Below are positions 8,784 through 18,676 of a DNA stretch of 64,000 nt, one piece after another. Origin of the DNA: Tritrichomonas musculus (Eukaryota; Parabasalia; Tritrichomonadida; Tritrichomonadidae). Positions within the stretch are counted from its first letter, which is position 1; each line of letters starts with the position of its first letter. Made by a program: the position numbers and the translations under genes. Where the stretch lies: contig JAPFFF010000039.1 of NCBI GenBank assembly GCA_039105265.1, forward strand, positions 1,398,171 to 1,462,170, read 5' to 3'. Below the pieces are notes generated by a model, which worked only from the letters and a program-made list of their open reading frames with translations, was not told the DNA's origin and did no database searches.

Positions 8784-9422
8784 ATGACCACCCCATATCC
8801 ACACTTTTTATCAGGTATGAAAGAAATGAACTACAACCAATCCGTCGAAATCGATGACGCAAACGTAGTCGACTACAACCATCTGAGACGATTAGCTCGT
8901 ATGCTGGACATCAGCAACGATGACATCCGCGAATCATACAACACAGCCAAACGTAGACTGGGTATCTCAGGGGTTGTCACCAAAAAGATATTCAACCAAA
9001 ACAAGTCCCGTTTCGTGGATGAGTTAGTCGGTATCATCGTCGATAGAGCCCTTGAACTTGGTTATAGCAACGATGACACCAAATTCATGTCCTTCTACAA
9101 CTTCGCGAAGGGATATCAAGCTGGGAAGCACGCTGACAAGGTATTCAATGACGAATTCATGAACATGGGACCTCAACCAGAGATCAAACACTTAGATGTT
9201 CCTCATACACCCAAGCATCAACGACAACCAATAAGGTACGTCGATACTGATGACTGCCTCTTCAACAAACTCAACAGAAATCGAAAGAAGTCCCATCGTG
9301 AAGATGTCATCAGCAAAGACAACGTAGACTCAGATTCGATAGGGAACTCCATAAACGAGATACGTCCGATATCAGAGAGCACATCAACGACATCAAAGAG
9401 TTCTGGAGAACCCAATCGTTGA
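8784..9422 (+). CDS. Maverick protein upstream of polymerase B, 212 aa
   Basis: Unknown, mostly helical and charged protein. The middle (about 35-130) looks globular. The C-terminal 50 residues are rich in Ser, Thr and Asn and probably disordered. It precedes the polymerase gene on the same strand with a tiny overlap, so the two may be transcribed together. In protein-primed replicons the gene before the polymerase is often the terminal protein, which makes that role worth testing, but nothing in the sequence proves it. The first ATG of the open frame was chosen; no clear T-rich box precedes it. Confidence 0.5.
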   Translation: MTTPYPHFLSGMKEMNYNQSVEIDDANVVDYNHLRRLARMLDISNDDIRESYNTAKRRLGISGVVTKKIFNQNKSRFVDELVGIIVDRALELGYSNDDTKFMSFYNFAKGYQAGKHADKVFNDEFMNMGPQPEIKHLDVPHTPKHQRQPIRYVDTDDCLFNKLNRNRKKSHREDVISKDNVDSDSIGNSINEIRPISESTSTTSKSSGEPNR

Positions 9423-12400
9423 AGAAGACCCAAATTGAGAAAGACCTTGAAGAATTCGATATCTGGACCCCAGATGAACGTCGTGAAGAAAACATCAACA
9501 ACCTCAAATCCTTCAGGGAATGGAAAGAACTGGGTAATGAGCAGCAGAGAATCGTTGACGATATCATGGAACAACTCGAAAGAAATCCACATCGATGGAC
9601 CATCAATATCGAAGAGCTCAACAACAAGGGTCGTAAGCAGTTGTTCCCTCGATTGAAAGAGTTCTTCGAAGAACTCATGGAGAATACGCCCATCATCGAG
9701 ATGTACAAGATCCAGTTCAAGGTGAATGGTGAGTGGAAGTCCAAACCGTTAACACCCAAAGTAATGAACAAACTTATAGAGAACCTCACTGAACAGAACT
9801 TCATCTTCGACCTCGAAGACATCATCCCAGATTACTTCTATGAAGAAGGTGGTGAAGAACTCCCTACTTGGTCCCTCTTTACGGAGCTCAGTTTCAGCCC
9901 CTACCAAAAGTACGACGGTAACAAAGATCGTGGTGGTGACTTCTTTCCATACTTGACCATCCCGAACACTCCCAAAGTATTAGTCGATTACCTCAAACGT
10001 TTCCAGATATTCGACTCATTGATTGACGACAAGGGTAAACAACGATGTGAACTCAATGACTGTTGCTTCGTCTATGCACTCATGATGACCGATTGCTATG
10101 ATGAACCAACCCTAAACCAGATTCGTTTACGTATCCAGAATCGATACCTGTCGCAGGGTTCCATAGAGAAGATCTGTCAAGAGTTTCACATCCATATCAA
10201 GTTGTCGTACATCGATGAAGACACTGCCGGAAAGAACAAGAAACAGACGAATCGTACCACTAAGAAAAATGGTTCACGACCACCCTACTATGGAGTTCCC
10301 ATTGAAGAAGTCCTTAACAACAGAGTCCATCACCTCTGCATTTACAAGGGCCATTACTTTCTCGAAGAAGAGACTCCCTTTAGCGGCTACTACATCAAGC
10401 ACCTCCATGAATGTGAATCCGATGAGAGCATGTTCGACAAAGAGATCTATCACGGAAGAGTATTTGACGGTCGCTCAAGAGTGAAGTCATCTCAGTTGCT
10501 CCGTTTGATGATGAGTCAGAACTATTTCATCCCCATCACGTACGGTCAGTGCCGAATCCTCAAGACGGTCTTCTTCAACGAGATCAACAACGATCTCTCC
10601 AACGTAAACCTCGACTACGACGAACAATACTGCACGAGATTCATCGAACCACCTATCTCAAAGACATCCTCCTCACCGAAAATGCCCCCAACATATTGGT
10701 TCGCAGACTTCGAAGCCGATTCAACTAAGACACCCCATCGATCATACATGTGCGTGATCCACAAAGATAACGGTCGTCTCAAGAAAGAGTTCGTTGGCGA
10801 AGACTGTGACAGACAACTCCTTGAGTTCTTACCTGATGGTGCAGTCGTCTACTTCCACAACTTAGCGTACGACATCCGAATGATCCGAACAAAGGGTGCC
10901 ACCACATTAGAATCCTTCCAGAACGGTATCACTAAGTCCATCATCAAGGGAACCAAGGTGATGAAAGCTGATGTCAAGTACAACGGTAAGACCATTCACT
11001 TCAAAGACTCTCTCCCCATTCTGACATGCAAACTCAGTGAGTTCCCTATGATGTTCAACCTCGATGGTATTCAGAAAGAGATCTTCCCATACAAGTACTA
11101 CTCTCTCGAACGCCTCAAAGAGAATCCCGCTATCGGTACCATCTCTGAAGCTGGTCTAAGAGAAGATCGTTTATGGACCGCCGAAGACATCCAGACCTTC
11201 AACGAAAACATCGACAGCATTCCCGGTTGCAGAATCGATGACGACCACTTCGATATGTGGAAGTACGTTTCGTTCTACTGTCAGCAAGACGTTAACATCC
11301 TTCGTTTAGGGTTCACTCAGTTCCGAAATGACTTCAAGAAAGACTTCAACATCGATCCCTACAACTTCATCTCCATCTCGTCACTAGCCAACGAGGTATT
11401 CAAGCAACAAGTGTATTACCCTAATGGGAACCTATTCGAAGTAGGTGGCGTTGTCAGAAAGTTCATGTCCCAAGCCGTTTATGGTGGTCGTTGTATGACT
11501 GCCTACAACAAGAAATGGTGGGTGAAGAAACACTTAAGTGACTTCGATGCCGTTAGTCTCTATCCATCCGCCATGGCGAGATTACACGTTGTTGAAGGTC
11601 GACCAAAGGTCATCACTGAAGACAAACTCAACTACGAATTCCTCTCCAACCAGTCCGCTTACGTCGTCGAAATCGAGATCACCAAAGTCCACAAACATTA
11701 CCCATTCCCATTGATAGTTCGAAAGGTCAACGGATTGAACCTCAACGATGATAACCTAGTCGAAGGTGAGTCAGTGCATATGGTTGTCGACAACATCGCT
11801 CTCGAAGACCTCATCAAGTTCCAGAAGATAGAGTATCGCCTCATCAAAGGTTACTACTGGGATGGTAATACAGATGATCGTATCCAGAGTGTCATCAAAG
11901 ACATCTTCAACAAGAGACTTCAGTACAAGAAAGACGGCAATCCACTCCAACTCGTCTACAAACTCATCATGAACTCCTGCTATGGAAAGACCATTGAGAG
12001 ACCTCACGACAAAGACTACAAGTACATCCACAATCGTGACCTGGACAAGTACGTCATGAAGAACTACAACAAGATCATCGAAGACGTTGAACTCGAGAAC
12101 TCCGACATGCATGCAGTCAAGGTGATGACACCAATCGATAAGCACTTCAACTTCAGCCTCCTTGGTATCCAAGTCCTTTCCATGAGCAAACGTATCATGA
12201 ATGAGGTCATGTGTCTCGCTTACGACATTGGTTGCCACATCTACTACCAAGACACTGATAGCATGCACATCGAAACCGATGACATCCCCAAACTAGTATC
12301 CGCTTACAAAGACATGTACGGAAGAGACCTTATCGGATCCAATCTCGGACAATTCCATTCCGATTTCCCCACCATCAACAACCATAAAGAGACACCCGTT

Positions 12401-12745
12401 TCGGTTGAATCCATTTTCCTCATGAAGAAGATGTACATCGATAAGCTCACTGACAGTACCGGAGACATCGATTACATGATCCGTGGAAAGGGCATCACTC
12501 AGAACAGTATCAAGCATGAGTATCAGTCACGATTTGATGGTAATCCAATGTCCCTCTATAAACACATCTTCGATGGACACCAAGTCACTTTCGACTTAAC
12601 GAAAGGTCAACCATGCTTCGCCATGAACAAGAACATGACTGTATCCACTCTCGAGAAGTTCCAACGACGAATCAAAACCACTTACGATATCGGTTCCTTC
12701 ACGGACTACTTCAACGACAAAAATGAATTGGCTCAGACGTTGTAA
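9419..12745 (+). CDS. polB: Family B DNA polymerase, protein-primed type (B), about 1,100 aa
   Basis: Replicative polymerase of Mavericks. In order it has an N-terminal region of unknown role (about 1-420), a 3'-5' exonuclease domain starting at FADFEAD (near 428) with FHNLAYDIR as the second exo block, polymerase motif A DFDAVSLYPSAM (near 707), motif B with NSCYGKT (near 851), motif C YYQDTDSMHI (near 941), and a K-x-Y-type MYIDKL block near 1,005. The size and long motif spacing fit the protein-primed group. The ATG start is uncertain, as the open frame begins without one and the first ATG is at 9,566. The 3' end overlaps the convergent integrase by 13 bp. Confidence 0.85.
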   Translation: MKKTQIEKDLEEFDIWTPDERREENINNLKSFREWKELGNEQQRIVDDIMEQLERNPHRWTINIEELNNKGRKQLFPRLKEFFEELMENTPIIEMYKIQFKVNGEWKSKPLTPKVMNKLIENLTEQNFIFDLEDIIPDYFYEEGGEELPTWSLFTELSFSPYQKYDGNKDRGGDFFPYLTIPNTPKVLVDYLKRFQIFDSLIDDKGKQRCELNDCCFVYALMMTDCYDEPTLNQIRLRIQNRYLSQGSIEKICQEFHIHIKLSYIDEDTAGKNKKQTNRTTKKNGSRPPYYGVPIEEVLNNRVHHLCIYKGHYFLEEETPFSGYYIKHLHECESDESMFDKEIYHGRVFDGRSRVKSSQLLRLMMSQNYFIPITYGQCRILKTVFFNEINNDLSNVNLDYDEQYCTRFIEPPISKTSSSPKMPPTYWFADFEADSTKTPHRSYMCVIHKDNGRLKKEFVGEDCDRQLLEFLPDGAVVYFHNLAYDIRMIRTKGATTLESFQNGITKSIIKGTKVMKADVKYNGKTIHFKDSLPILTCKLSEFPMMFNLDGIQKEIFPYKYYSLERLKENPAIGTISEAGLREDRLWTAEDIQTFNENIDSIPGCRIDDDHFDMWKYVSFYCQQDVNILRLGFTQFRNDFKKDFNIDPYNFISISSLANEVFKQQVYYPNGNLFEVGGVVRKFMSQAVYGGRCMTAYNKKWWVKKHLSDFDAVSLYPSAMARLHVVEGRPKVITEDKLNYEFLSNQSAYVVEIEITKVHKHYPFPLIVRKVNGLNLNDDNLVEGESVHMVVDNIALEDLIKFQKIEYRLIKGYYWDGNTDDRIQSVIKDIFNKRLQYKKDGNPLQLVYKLIMNSCYGKTIERPHDKDYKYIHNRDLDKYVMKNYNKIIEDVELENSDMHAVKVMTPIDKHFNFSLLGIQVLSMSKRIMNEVMCLAYDIGCHIYYQDTDSMHIETDDIPKLVSAYKDMYGRDLIGSNLGQFHSDFPTINNHKETPVSVESIFLMKKMYIDKLTDSTGDIDYMIRGKGITQNSIKHEYQSRFDGNPMSLYKHIFDGHQVTFDLTKGQPCFAMNKNMTVSTLEKFQRRIKTTYDIGSFTDYFNDKNELAQTL

Positions 12746-13676
12746 TCGATTCGGTAACGAGGTACCATCTGGGATCTATTTTTATCATCAACCGCCTCGT
12801 ATAGACCGTTCTTGAATCCCTCGATGTAGTACTTCCCTGGTTGGATCACTGATCTTCTCTTCGACATCGAGTCTTTCTCGTTGTAGATCTTCACTGAGGT
12901 ACCCTGATCGAGATTGAATCCACGTTGACTCATGATGTTGTAGTTCTCTTGGCAGATTCGTCTACAGATGTACTCTTCTAGTTCTTCATCGTCTTGGACC
13001 ATCGCTGGTGATACATCCATCCCCGCGTACTTGCTGAGTGTCCCATGAGTGGATTCGTTGTATTGGCTCACCAGTGACTTCATGATCCCTGGGGTTATGT
13101 CTTTGACTTCCATGTTGTAGGCCATGTCCCTGATGGTTCTCACTACACGATCCAGTATCCCTAAGGAGCCATGTAACGGGTCCGTGGTGTCTTTATCGTC
13201 TTTGTTCTTCATGAAGTCGGGATATACGTTGACCTTCATTCGGGGTACTTCCGTGAACGTGATGTTGTGAGCAGCATAGAACCTCCAGGCATAGTCCGAG
13301 TTGAACGCTTTCTCTCCATCCCCTTGAAGGTACATCACTCGCATACCATCCCGAATGAGCTTCTGTAACGTTTTGAAGAATGTGGTAGCCGTCTTGATGT
13401 CCTTTACGGATACTCTCAGTGTCTTCTCTTCGTCAGTGGCATTGTCGTTGAATAGGACCTCGTTCATCAACTCCACGAATAGGTATCTCGTGTTGACATT
13501 GATAGCGAATAGTTAACAGAGTTTGCCCACGAACACCAAGTCGATGATGTATGTACCTCTGCGAGCAACCTTGTGTAGTTGATACTTCTTGAGGTTCTCT
13601 TTCAATGGGAAGTACGTTGTGGTTGTTGTCTCAATGGGTTTCAGATCAGGGTGGAGTCTCTTGAGGGAGCTGACCT
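12733..13676 (-). pseudogene. Integrase fossil (B)
   Basis: Maverick rve integrase region, broken (about one break). Visible parts are a core segment with LQGDGEKAF as the second acidic block, an LDRVVRTIRD helix and a NESTHG block matching the N-[T/S]-x-H block of the other integrases. After these comes a C-terminal strand-rich part. It converges on polymerase B, a common Maverick layout. The family and order match the integrases of A and D. Confidence 0.7.
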
Positions 13677-13677
13677 T

Positions 13678-14505
13678 TTAGGGTGACTTGAATGCAATCA
13701 CTTGAGGAGTCATTCGATCATGAATGGTCTTGAAGGTACCAGGCTGTTTGTGGAATCGATCGAGATACGTTTGGTACCACTCTTCAATGGGTTTACTCGT
13801 TTGCGGCCATCCACTGGAGACTCTCGCGAACTCTTCCAACGTTAGTAGCTTGTCGTGATTGAAGGTGACGTAGTTGTTCAGCTTGTCGGAGAAGTCGTCA
13901 TGGTACTTGATCTTAACGGGTCTCACCGCAGGAGGTCGTCTCTTCTTGGATCCATCGTCGTTGTATGCATTATCAGGGTGCTTCTGATTCCATCGTTGAC
14001 GGAATTCATCCCAAAGGAGTTCTCTGTCTTCGGGTTGCTTCAGGGCTTTGATGTACGATAGGTTCGTGAATTGATACTTCGTTGGGGGTGTCATCGTGGA
14101 GTTGACCTTGTCGATGAGTTCGTTACGGGCTGTACTAATGGCTGTGGCCCTGATGATCTGCTTCTGTCGTGTCTCTTTACGAAGTCGTTTGTAACGATCC
14201 AAGATCGATGTGCAGTAACCGATTAGTTCATGGACGATGTACTCTCTATTGTGTTGGAAGCATTCACGGATTTGTTGCTTCATGGTTGGATCGCTGATGG
14301 ATTTCCCCGTCGAGGATATATAGTCAACGATACCGAGATTGATGATCTGTTGTCGTGAGCTCTCGTTGTTGAGGAATTGGTTGATGTCAGCTTCTACGTC
14401 AGGATCGATATCGTTCTCCGTTAACGTAGTTGGATTGAGGACACTTCTTCCAGTGATTCGGGCTTTGATGTACTCGACGAGGGTGTTTGCTAGTTGGTTC
14501 GACAT
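13678..14505 (-). CDS. Maverick protein, 275 aa (B)
   Basis: Unknown, largely helical protein. It has a basic patch KKRRPPAVRPVKIK near 190-205 and no membrane segment. The C-terminal part (about 205-275) has a WPQTSKPIEEWYQTYLDRF helix. It lies just upstream of the integrase on the same strand. The start at 14,505 is preceded on the minus strand by AAAAACCTTTTATGGGGC, a weak form of the T-rich box. No homolog is visible in A or D. Confidence 0.5.
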   Translation of the reverse strand: MSNQLANTLVEYIKARITGRSVLNPTTLTENDIDPDVEADINQFLNNESSRQQIINLGIVDYISSTGKSISDPTMKQQIRECFQHNREYIVHELIGYCTSILDRYKRLRKETRQKQIIRATAISTARNELIDKVNSTMTPPTKYQFTNLSYIKALKQPEDRELLWDEFRQRWNQKHPDNAYNDDGSKKRRPPAVRPVKIKYHDDFSDKLNNYVTFNHDKLLTLEEFARVSSGWPQTSKPIEEWYQTYLDRFHKQPGTFKTIHDRMTPQVIAFKSP

Positions 14506-14543
14506 TTATGCCCCATAAAAGGTTTTTAACCTGAACGAAAGAT

Positions 14544-14687
14544 ATGAGCGGAGACGCATTCACGTTACCACCACTCAAGAAACGTCATGAACGAAAGACC
14601 TTCGCGACGAAGACACTGAAGCTGATCCATTCACGACTCCAATACTATCGAAAGGTTCTTAACCAACCCGAGAGCGATGACCCATAG
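14544..14687 (+). CDS. Small basic ORF, 47 aa (B)
   Basis: Short open frame starting MSGDAFTLPPLKKRHERK and ending NQPESDDP. It is strongly basic in the middle and acidic at the end, with GC-rich codons like its neighbours. A GGTTTTTAACC box lies about 16 bases before the ATG, as for other element genes. It is divergent from the 275-aa gene. Its stop codon falls inside the 10-bp target duplication of the inserted AT-rich element. Function unknown; possibly a DNA-condensing core peptide. Confidence 0.4.
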   Translation: MSGDAFTLPPLKKRHERKTFATKTLKLIHSRLQYYRKVLNQPESDDP

Positions 14688-14694
14688 AAGATAC
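14685..14694. repeat. Target-site duplication, left copy (TAGAAGATAC)
   Basis: A ten-base direct repeat identical to 18,302-18,311. The two copies flank the AT-rich insertion. Confidence 0.75.
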
Positions 14695-14819
14695 TATACA
14701 TGCGGCTTTGGGAGAGTTTGGGATGGAAAATCCTCCCAAATGATCGTTTTTCATTCAATCGATTCCCAAAAATAAACGTATGGATTAGGTCCCTTACTTA
14801 GACTTATATATTTACATGA

Positions 14820-15540
14820 ATATAAAATTTTATAATTTTAATATAAAAAATATCTAAAAATCTGAAATAAGCAATAAAATTATATAAATTTAATCTTTTG
14901 TTATTGAACTAAATAATTTTATTTTACTAATTTATAACAATTTGAATGAAATAATATTTCTTTTTGTTTAATGGTTAAAATGAATATAAAAAATTTTATA
15001 AAAGGATTTATGTTCGATATTTATCAAAGGTTTTTTTTTTTTAATTTAAGTAAAAAGAGTGTTTATACTCGAAGTTCTCTAAATAGTAGAATTTTAAAAA
15101 TATAAATAAATTAATTCAATAATTAAAAACATGTTTAAAAAGATTAAATTATTAAAAATTAAATTTTTAAAATATTCAATCTTTGATCTAGAAAGTTATT
15201 CTCATTGAAATTATAACGTTTGCTTTTTTACTTCAAAATAGATAATTAAACCATTTTTAATAGATTTGCGGATCTGTGCTTCGAATTCGCTATCAAATAT
15301 TTTCAAATTTATGTTGCATTTATATGAAATTATGACAAGATAATATTTAACTAATAAAAATAGTTATTTTATTATATTTTGAATCTTGATAATGAATAAA
15401 TTATTCAATAGTTCATTGGAAATTTTAATTATTTAACAAGAACGGAAACTTTTTATTTTGTATAAAAATAAGCTAGCATTAAATAAAATGTAAAAATCAT
15501 TTAATAATATAGATTATTAAATGAAATATGATTATTCAAT
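14820..15540. other. AT-rich stretch, no feature seen
   Basis: Left interior of the inserted element. No open frame of note, no repeat structure beyond A/T runs. Confidence 0.6.
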
Positions 15541-15547
15541 TAGCTTC

Positions 15548-16030
15548 TGCTTGTGGCGTAGTTGGAGTGAAGATTAAACCATTTTATCTGAATATTGGTG
15601 CAGTTAAAGTAAAAAATTTGGTGTATTTAGAGTGAATATTGGTATATTATAGAAGAAAGTCGATGTAGTTAGAGAGAAGATTTGTGTAGCTGAGTTGAAG
15701 ATTGTAGTATAGTTGAATTGAATATTGGTGTAGTTATAATCAAGATTTGTGCAGTTAAATAGAAAAATTGCGTAATTTGACTGAAAGTTAGTTTAAATGA
15801 GAGACGGTGTAGTTAAAACGAATATTGTCATAATTTGTCTGAATATTGATATAGTTAGAGGGTAGATTGGTGTAGATAAAATAAAGTTTGGTATAATTTA
15901 TCTGAAGATTGATTTGGTTAGAGCGAAGATGGCGTAGTTTAGCTGAAAATTGGTATAATTAGAGCAAATATCGGCTTAATTAGAGCGAATATTAGTGTAA
16001 TTTGAATGAAGATAGGTTAAACTGAAGATT
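15548..16030. repeat. Degenerate tandem repeat, about 20-25 bp units
   Basis: More than twenty imperfect units of the form [TG]GTGTAGTTAGAGTGAAGATTG, alternating 'gaagatt' and 'gaatatt' versions. There is no spacing indicating codons. It lies inside the AT-rich transposon and may be the internal minisatellite that some non-autonomous elements carry. Confidence 0.7.
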
Positions 16031-16629
16031 GACCAAAAAAAAAATATTATAAAAACAGTGAATTTTTTATGAATTAAATGAATAATATTTTGCTAAACAA
16101 TAAATTACTTCAAGAAAATTTGTCCTTGAAAAACTGTTTGATGAGTTATGAGCAAAATATACTGAGCTTTTTGAGAGATGAGGTGAATAAAAAAATTGAA
16201 TTATATTATTCAAAGATTTCAAATAAAATGTTTATTTTTTGAGTTGGGAGAGCCTACTTTTTGAATTTGGGATAGATTTCCCATCTCAAAAATTAAAATA
16301 TTACCAATTTTTAAAAAATTCGTACTAGTTTCTAAAAAAAAAAAATAAATTATTATATAATTTTAACTTAAATTAATTTTTTACAACAAAATAATTACAA
16401 TTTAAATTTATTTCTCTACATTATTTCGCGATATTTATGAAATTTTTCTTGGGAGAGCTGGGCTTTCAATTTTTGGGAAATTTGGGATTCCCAAAAAGGC
16501 CAATTCCTTGGAGGTTTAATAGAAAATTGTCCTTGAGAAAAATCGGTTATTTTCCCAAGAATTGAATACATGTTCTCCCAAGATTTTTTGCATAAATATC
16601 TTTCAAATATTTACTATATATATTATATA

Positions 16630-17933
16630 GGGGTTAAAAAAAGTTCTGACCCCCCCTCTGTTTTTTGACACCTGCTTGCCCAAAATTTGGTTTTATTCTA
16701 TATTTAGATAGTATAGATGATAATGATCATTCTTAAATAAAAACTTCTAAAAATTAATTATTCATCATCTCAAAAAACAGCTTTTTTGAAAGATCATGCG
16801 TTTAAAATTTTCATTTTTTACGTTTAAAATAAAATGGATAATCGCGAGCAAAGAATTGTTATCAAGTATTTCTTCCTGAAAGGATGGGGATACAAAAAAA
16901 TTACAACAGAGTTAACAGATACATTAGAAGATGACGCTCTTAGTATGTCAACAATCCAACGATGGGTCAACAGGTTCAAAAGTGGAGATTTATCATGCAA
17001 TGATTTAGAACGCGAAGGAAGGCCAAATTTGGATATATCTGATACTATTTCAGCCATTTTGCAAGATGAACCTTATTCAACTGCAAAAAGTATTGCATCA
17101 CGATTATGTTGCTCTGTTCCAACGGTTATTTTCAATTTAACCGATGTCCTTCATTTGAAAAGGTTTATCAGAAGATGGGTCCCTCATCAACTCACCCCGG
17201 AAAATAAGATCGAACGAGTTGAAAAATCAAGAGCACTTTTGAAAACATTGTACTCTTGTCAAGAAAATAATTTCATCTCACTAATAACCTTAGATGAATC
17301 ATGGTTCTATTTTGATTATGAAACAAATGCTATGTATGCACCATCAATTGAAAAAGTTCCACCAAGAGTTCTGAAAAAAATTGGTTCAAAAAAATGCATG
17401 ATCACAATTGCTTTCAGTGGAGACCGTTTAATATGTATTGATGCACTTCCAAAAGGGATCAAATTCAATCAAGAATATTTCATTACCAATATTCTTGATG
17501 AAATTTGCCAATTCATTCATCATGGAGATCATAATATCCGAATTAAACAGTTCATTCTGCATATGGATAACAGCAGAATTCACAACGGTTCGAAAACAAG
17601 TGAATTTTTGAGTGACCATAGACTCAAAAGAGTTGATCACCCGGCTTATTCTCCAGATTTAAGCCCGTGTGATTTCTGGCTCTTTGGACGAATTAAGCAA
17701 CTGCTTGAGGAAAAAAAGTTAGAGAGCCCAGAAGAACTCATCTCAGAAATACAGTCACTTTTTAATGAAGTGACTTTCGAAGAGCTCCAATCAGTCTTTC
17801 AAGAATGGATTGAAAGATTAAACTGGGTAATAAGCAACAATGGAGAGTATTATATTAAACAATAAAAATTAATTTTAATTATCTTAATTATTTGTCAAAA
17901 AACAAAGGGGGGGTCAGAACTTTTTTTAACCCC
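16630..17933 (+). mobile_element. Mariner transposon, near-perfect copy
   Basis: A 1,304-bp element with inverted ends of about 40 bp (GGGGTTAAAAAAAGTTCTGACC...) that differ at one position. It is flanked by TA at 16,628-16,629 and 17,934-17,935, the mariner target duplication. The only gene is a full-length transposase. Size, ends and single ORF fit the mariner family abundant in Trichomonas (Tvmar1 type). The intact gene and almost identical ends mean a recent insertion, the youngest datable event in this block. Confidence 0.93.
16834..17865 (+). CDS. Mariner transposase, 343 aa
   Basis: Cut-and-paste transposase. The N-terminal 110 residues hold two helix-turn-helix units that bind the inverted ends (TIQRWVNRFKSG near 40-51, then a second HTH around 80-110). 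The linker carries WVPHQL (115-120), the classic mariner WVPHEL motif. The catalytic triad is Asp 154 (LDESW), Asp 245 (HMDNSRIH) and Asp 280 (YSPDLSPCDFWLFG). The 34 residues between the last two give the DD34D signature of mariner. The length matches active family members and the frame is uninterrupted. Codon use is AT-rich, unlike the surrounding Maverick. Confidence 0.95.
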   Translation: MDNREQRIVIKYFFLKGWGYKKITTELTDTLEDDALSMSTIQRWVNRFKSGDLSCNDLEREGRPNLDISDTISAILQDEPYSTAKSIASRLCCSVPTVIFNLTDVLHLKRFIRRWVPHQLTPENKIERVEKSRALLKTLYSCQENNFISLITLDESWFYFDYETNAMYAPSIEKVPPRVLKKIGSKKCMITIAFSGDRLICIDALPKGIKFNQEYFITNILDEICQFIHHGDHNIRIKQFILHMDNSRIHNGSKTSEFLSDHRLKRVDHPAYSPDLSPCDFWLFGRIKQLLEEKKLESPEELISEIQSLFNEVTFEELQSVFQEWIERLNWVISNNGEYYIKQ

Positions 17934-18301
17934 TATAACACAATAATTTATTAAATTTAATTTTTACACAATAAAAATATTATGTTTCAAAAGTTATCTA
18001 TCTTATCATATATTAAATGTTTTTTTTTAAAATTAATAATTTCAATAAAATATATTTTCAAAAAGTTGAAATTATTTAAAACTTTTTCTGAGATAAAATA
18101 AAATATAATTATACAAGTATATAATATATACATTTTAAATATTAAGTTTAAAATAATGTTTAAATAAATTATATATATTATTTATAAAATATAAAAGTAA
18201 AAACAAATGTATAAAAATTTATTCCACTTTTTCAATTAGGGAGCAATGGGTGGGAATGGGATTTGATATACCCAAGCATTTTTGGGAATTTTCCGCATCA
18301 T

Positions 18302-18311
18302 TAGAAGATAC
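18302..18311. repeat. Target-site duplication, right copy (TAGAAGATAC)
   Basis: Identical to 14,685-14,694. GC-richer Maverick sequence resumes immediately after it. Confidence 0.75.
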
Positions 18312-18399
18312 GTCAACGTCAACGAATTCAACAAAAATATGACCACAACATGAAGGTCCGAGCCCTTCTCAACAGAGCCGTGAAGAACCTCTATACCTA

Positions 18400-18637
18400 A
18401 GAGATGGCGTTACCGTTTGAATCAAATTTGACGTATCCATCACCACCGAAGTGTTGCGATACCGGATTGTTTTTGTTGTTGAACTTGGGTAAGACCTTCG
18501 CGACGCCCCCGATGACGGGTACCTTCTCGAGGACGGACTTTGTCTTGTTCCAACCATGTTTGAACCCATTAGCGAAGTCTTTGAAGCCCTACTTGATCTT
18601 CTTCCCCAGTTTCTTGAACCAGCTACCGAATGCCATG
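18400..18637 (-). pseudogene. Small amphipathic Maverick protein, fossil
   Basis: Remnant of the small-protein family that starts MAF-G-x-WFKKLGKKI. It is closely similar at the N-terminus to the protein at 26,854-27,174, and a Gly/Val-rich middle is still visible. It is broken (about one break). Having two members of the family in the B/C block is the main argument that the block holds two elements. Confidence 0.6.
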
Positions 18638-18672
18638 TTTGAGGTCCCATTAAAATAGTGTCTCAGGGGTTT

Positions 18673-18676
18673 TTAA
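18673..18676. repeat. TTAA target duplication, left copy
   Basis: Flanks the 788-bp element; the second copy is at 19,465-19,468. Confidence 0.8.

Larger units (their letters stand above)
14695..18301. mobile_element. AT-rich non-coding transposon, MULE-like, inserted in Maverick B
   Basis: A very AT-rich 3.6-kb block interrupts the GC-richer Maverick and is flanked by the perfect 10-bp repeat TAGAAGATAC. The ends share only short inverted similarity (ATGCGG then T/G/C-rich blocks with TTGGGA or TTCCCA). Without the mariner inside it is about 2.3 kb and has no gene, so it is non-autonomous. Target duplications of 9-11 bp are typical of Mutator-like elements; hAT elements make 8 bp. TTGGGAGAG/TCCCAA words recur at 14,712, 16,243, 16,451 and 18,270 in both orientations. 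Superfamily is inferred. Confidence 0.6.
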
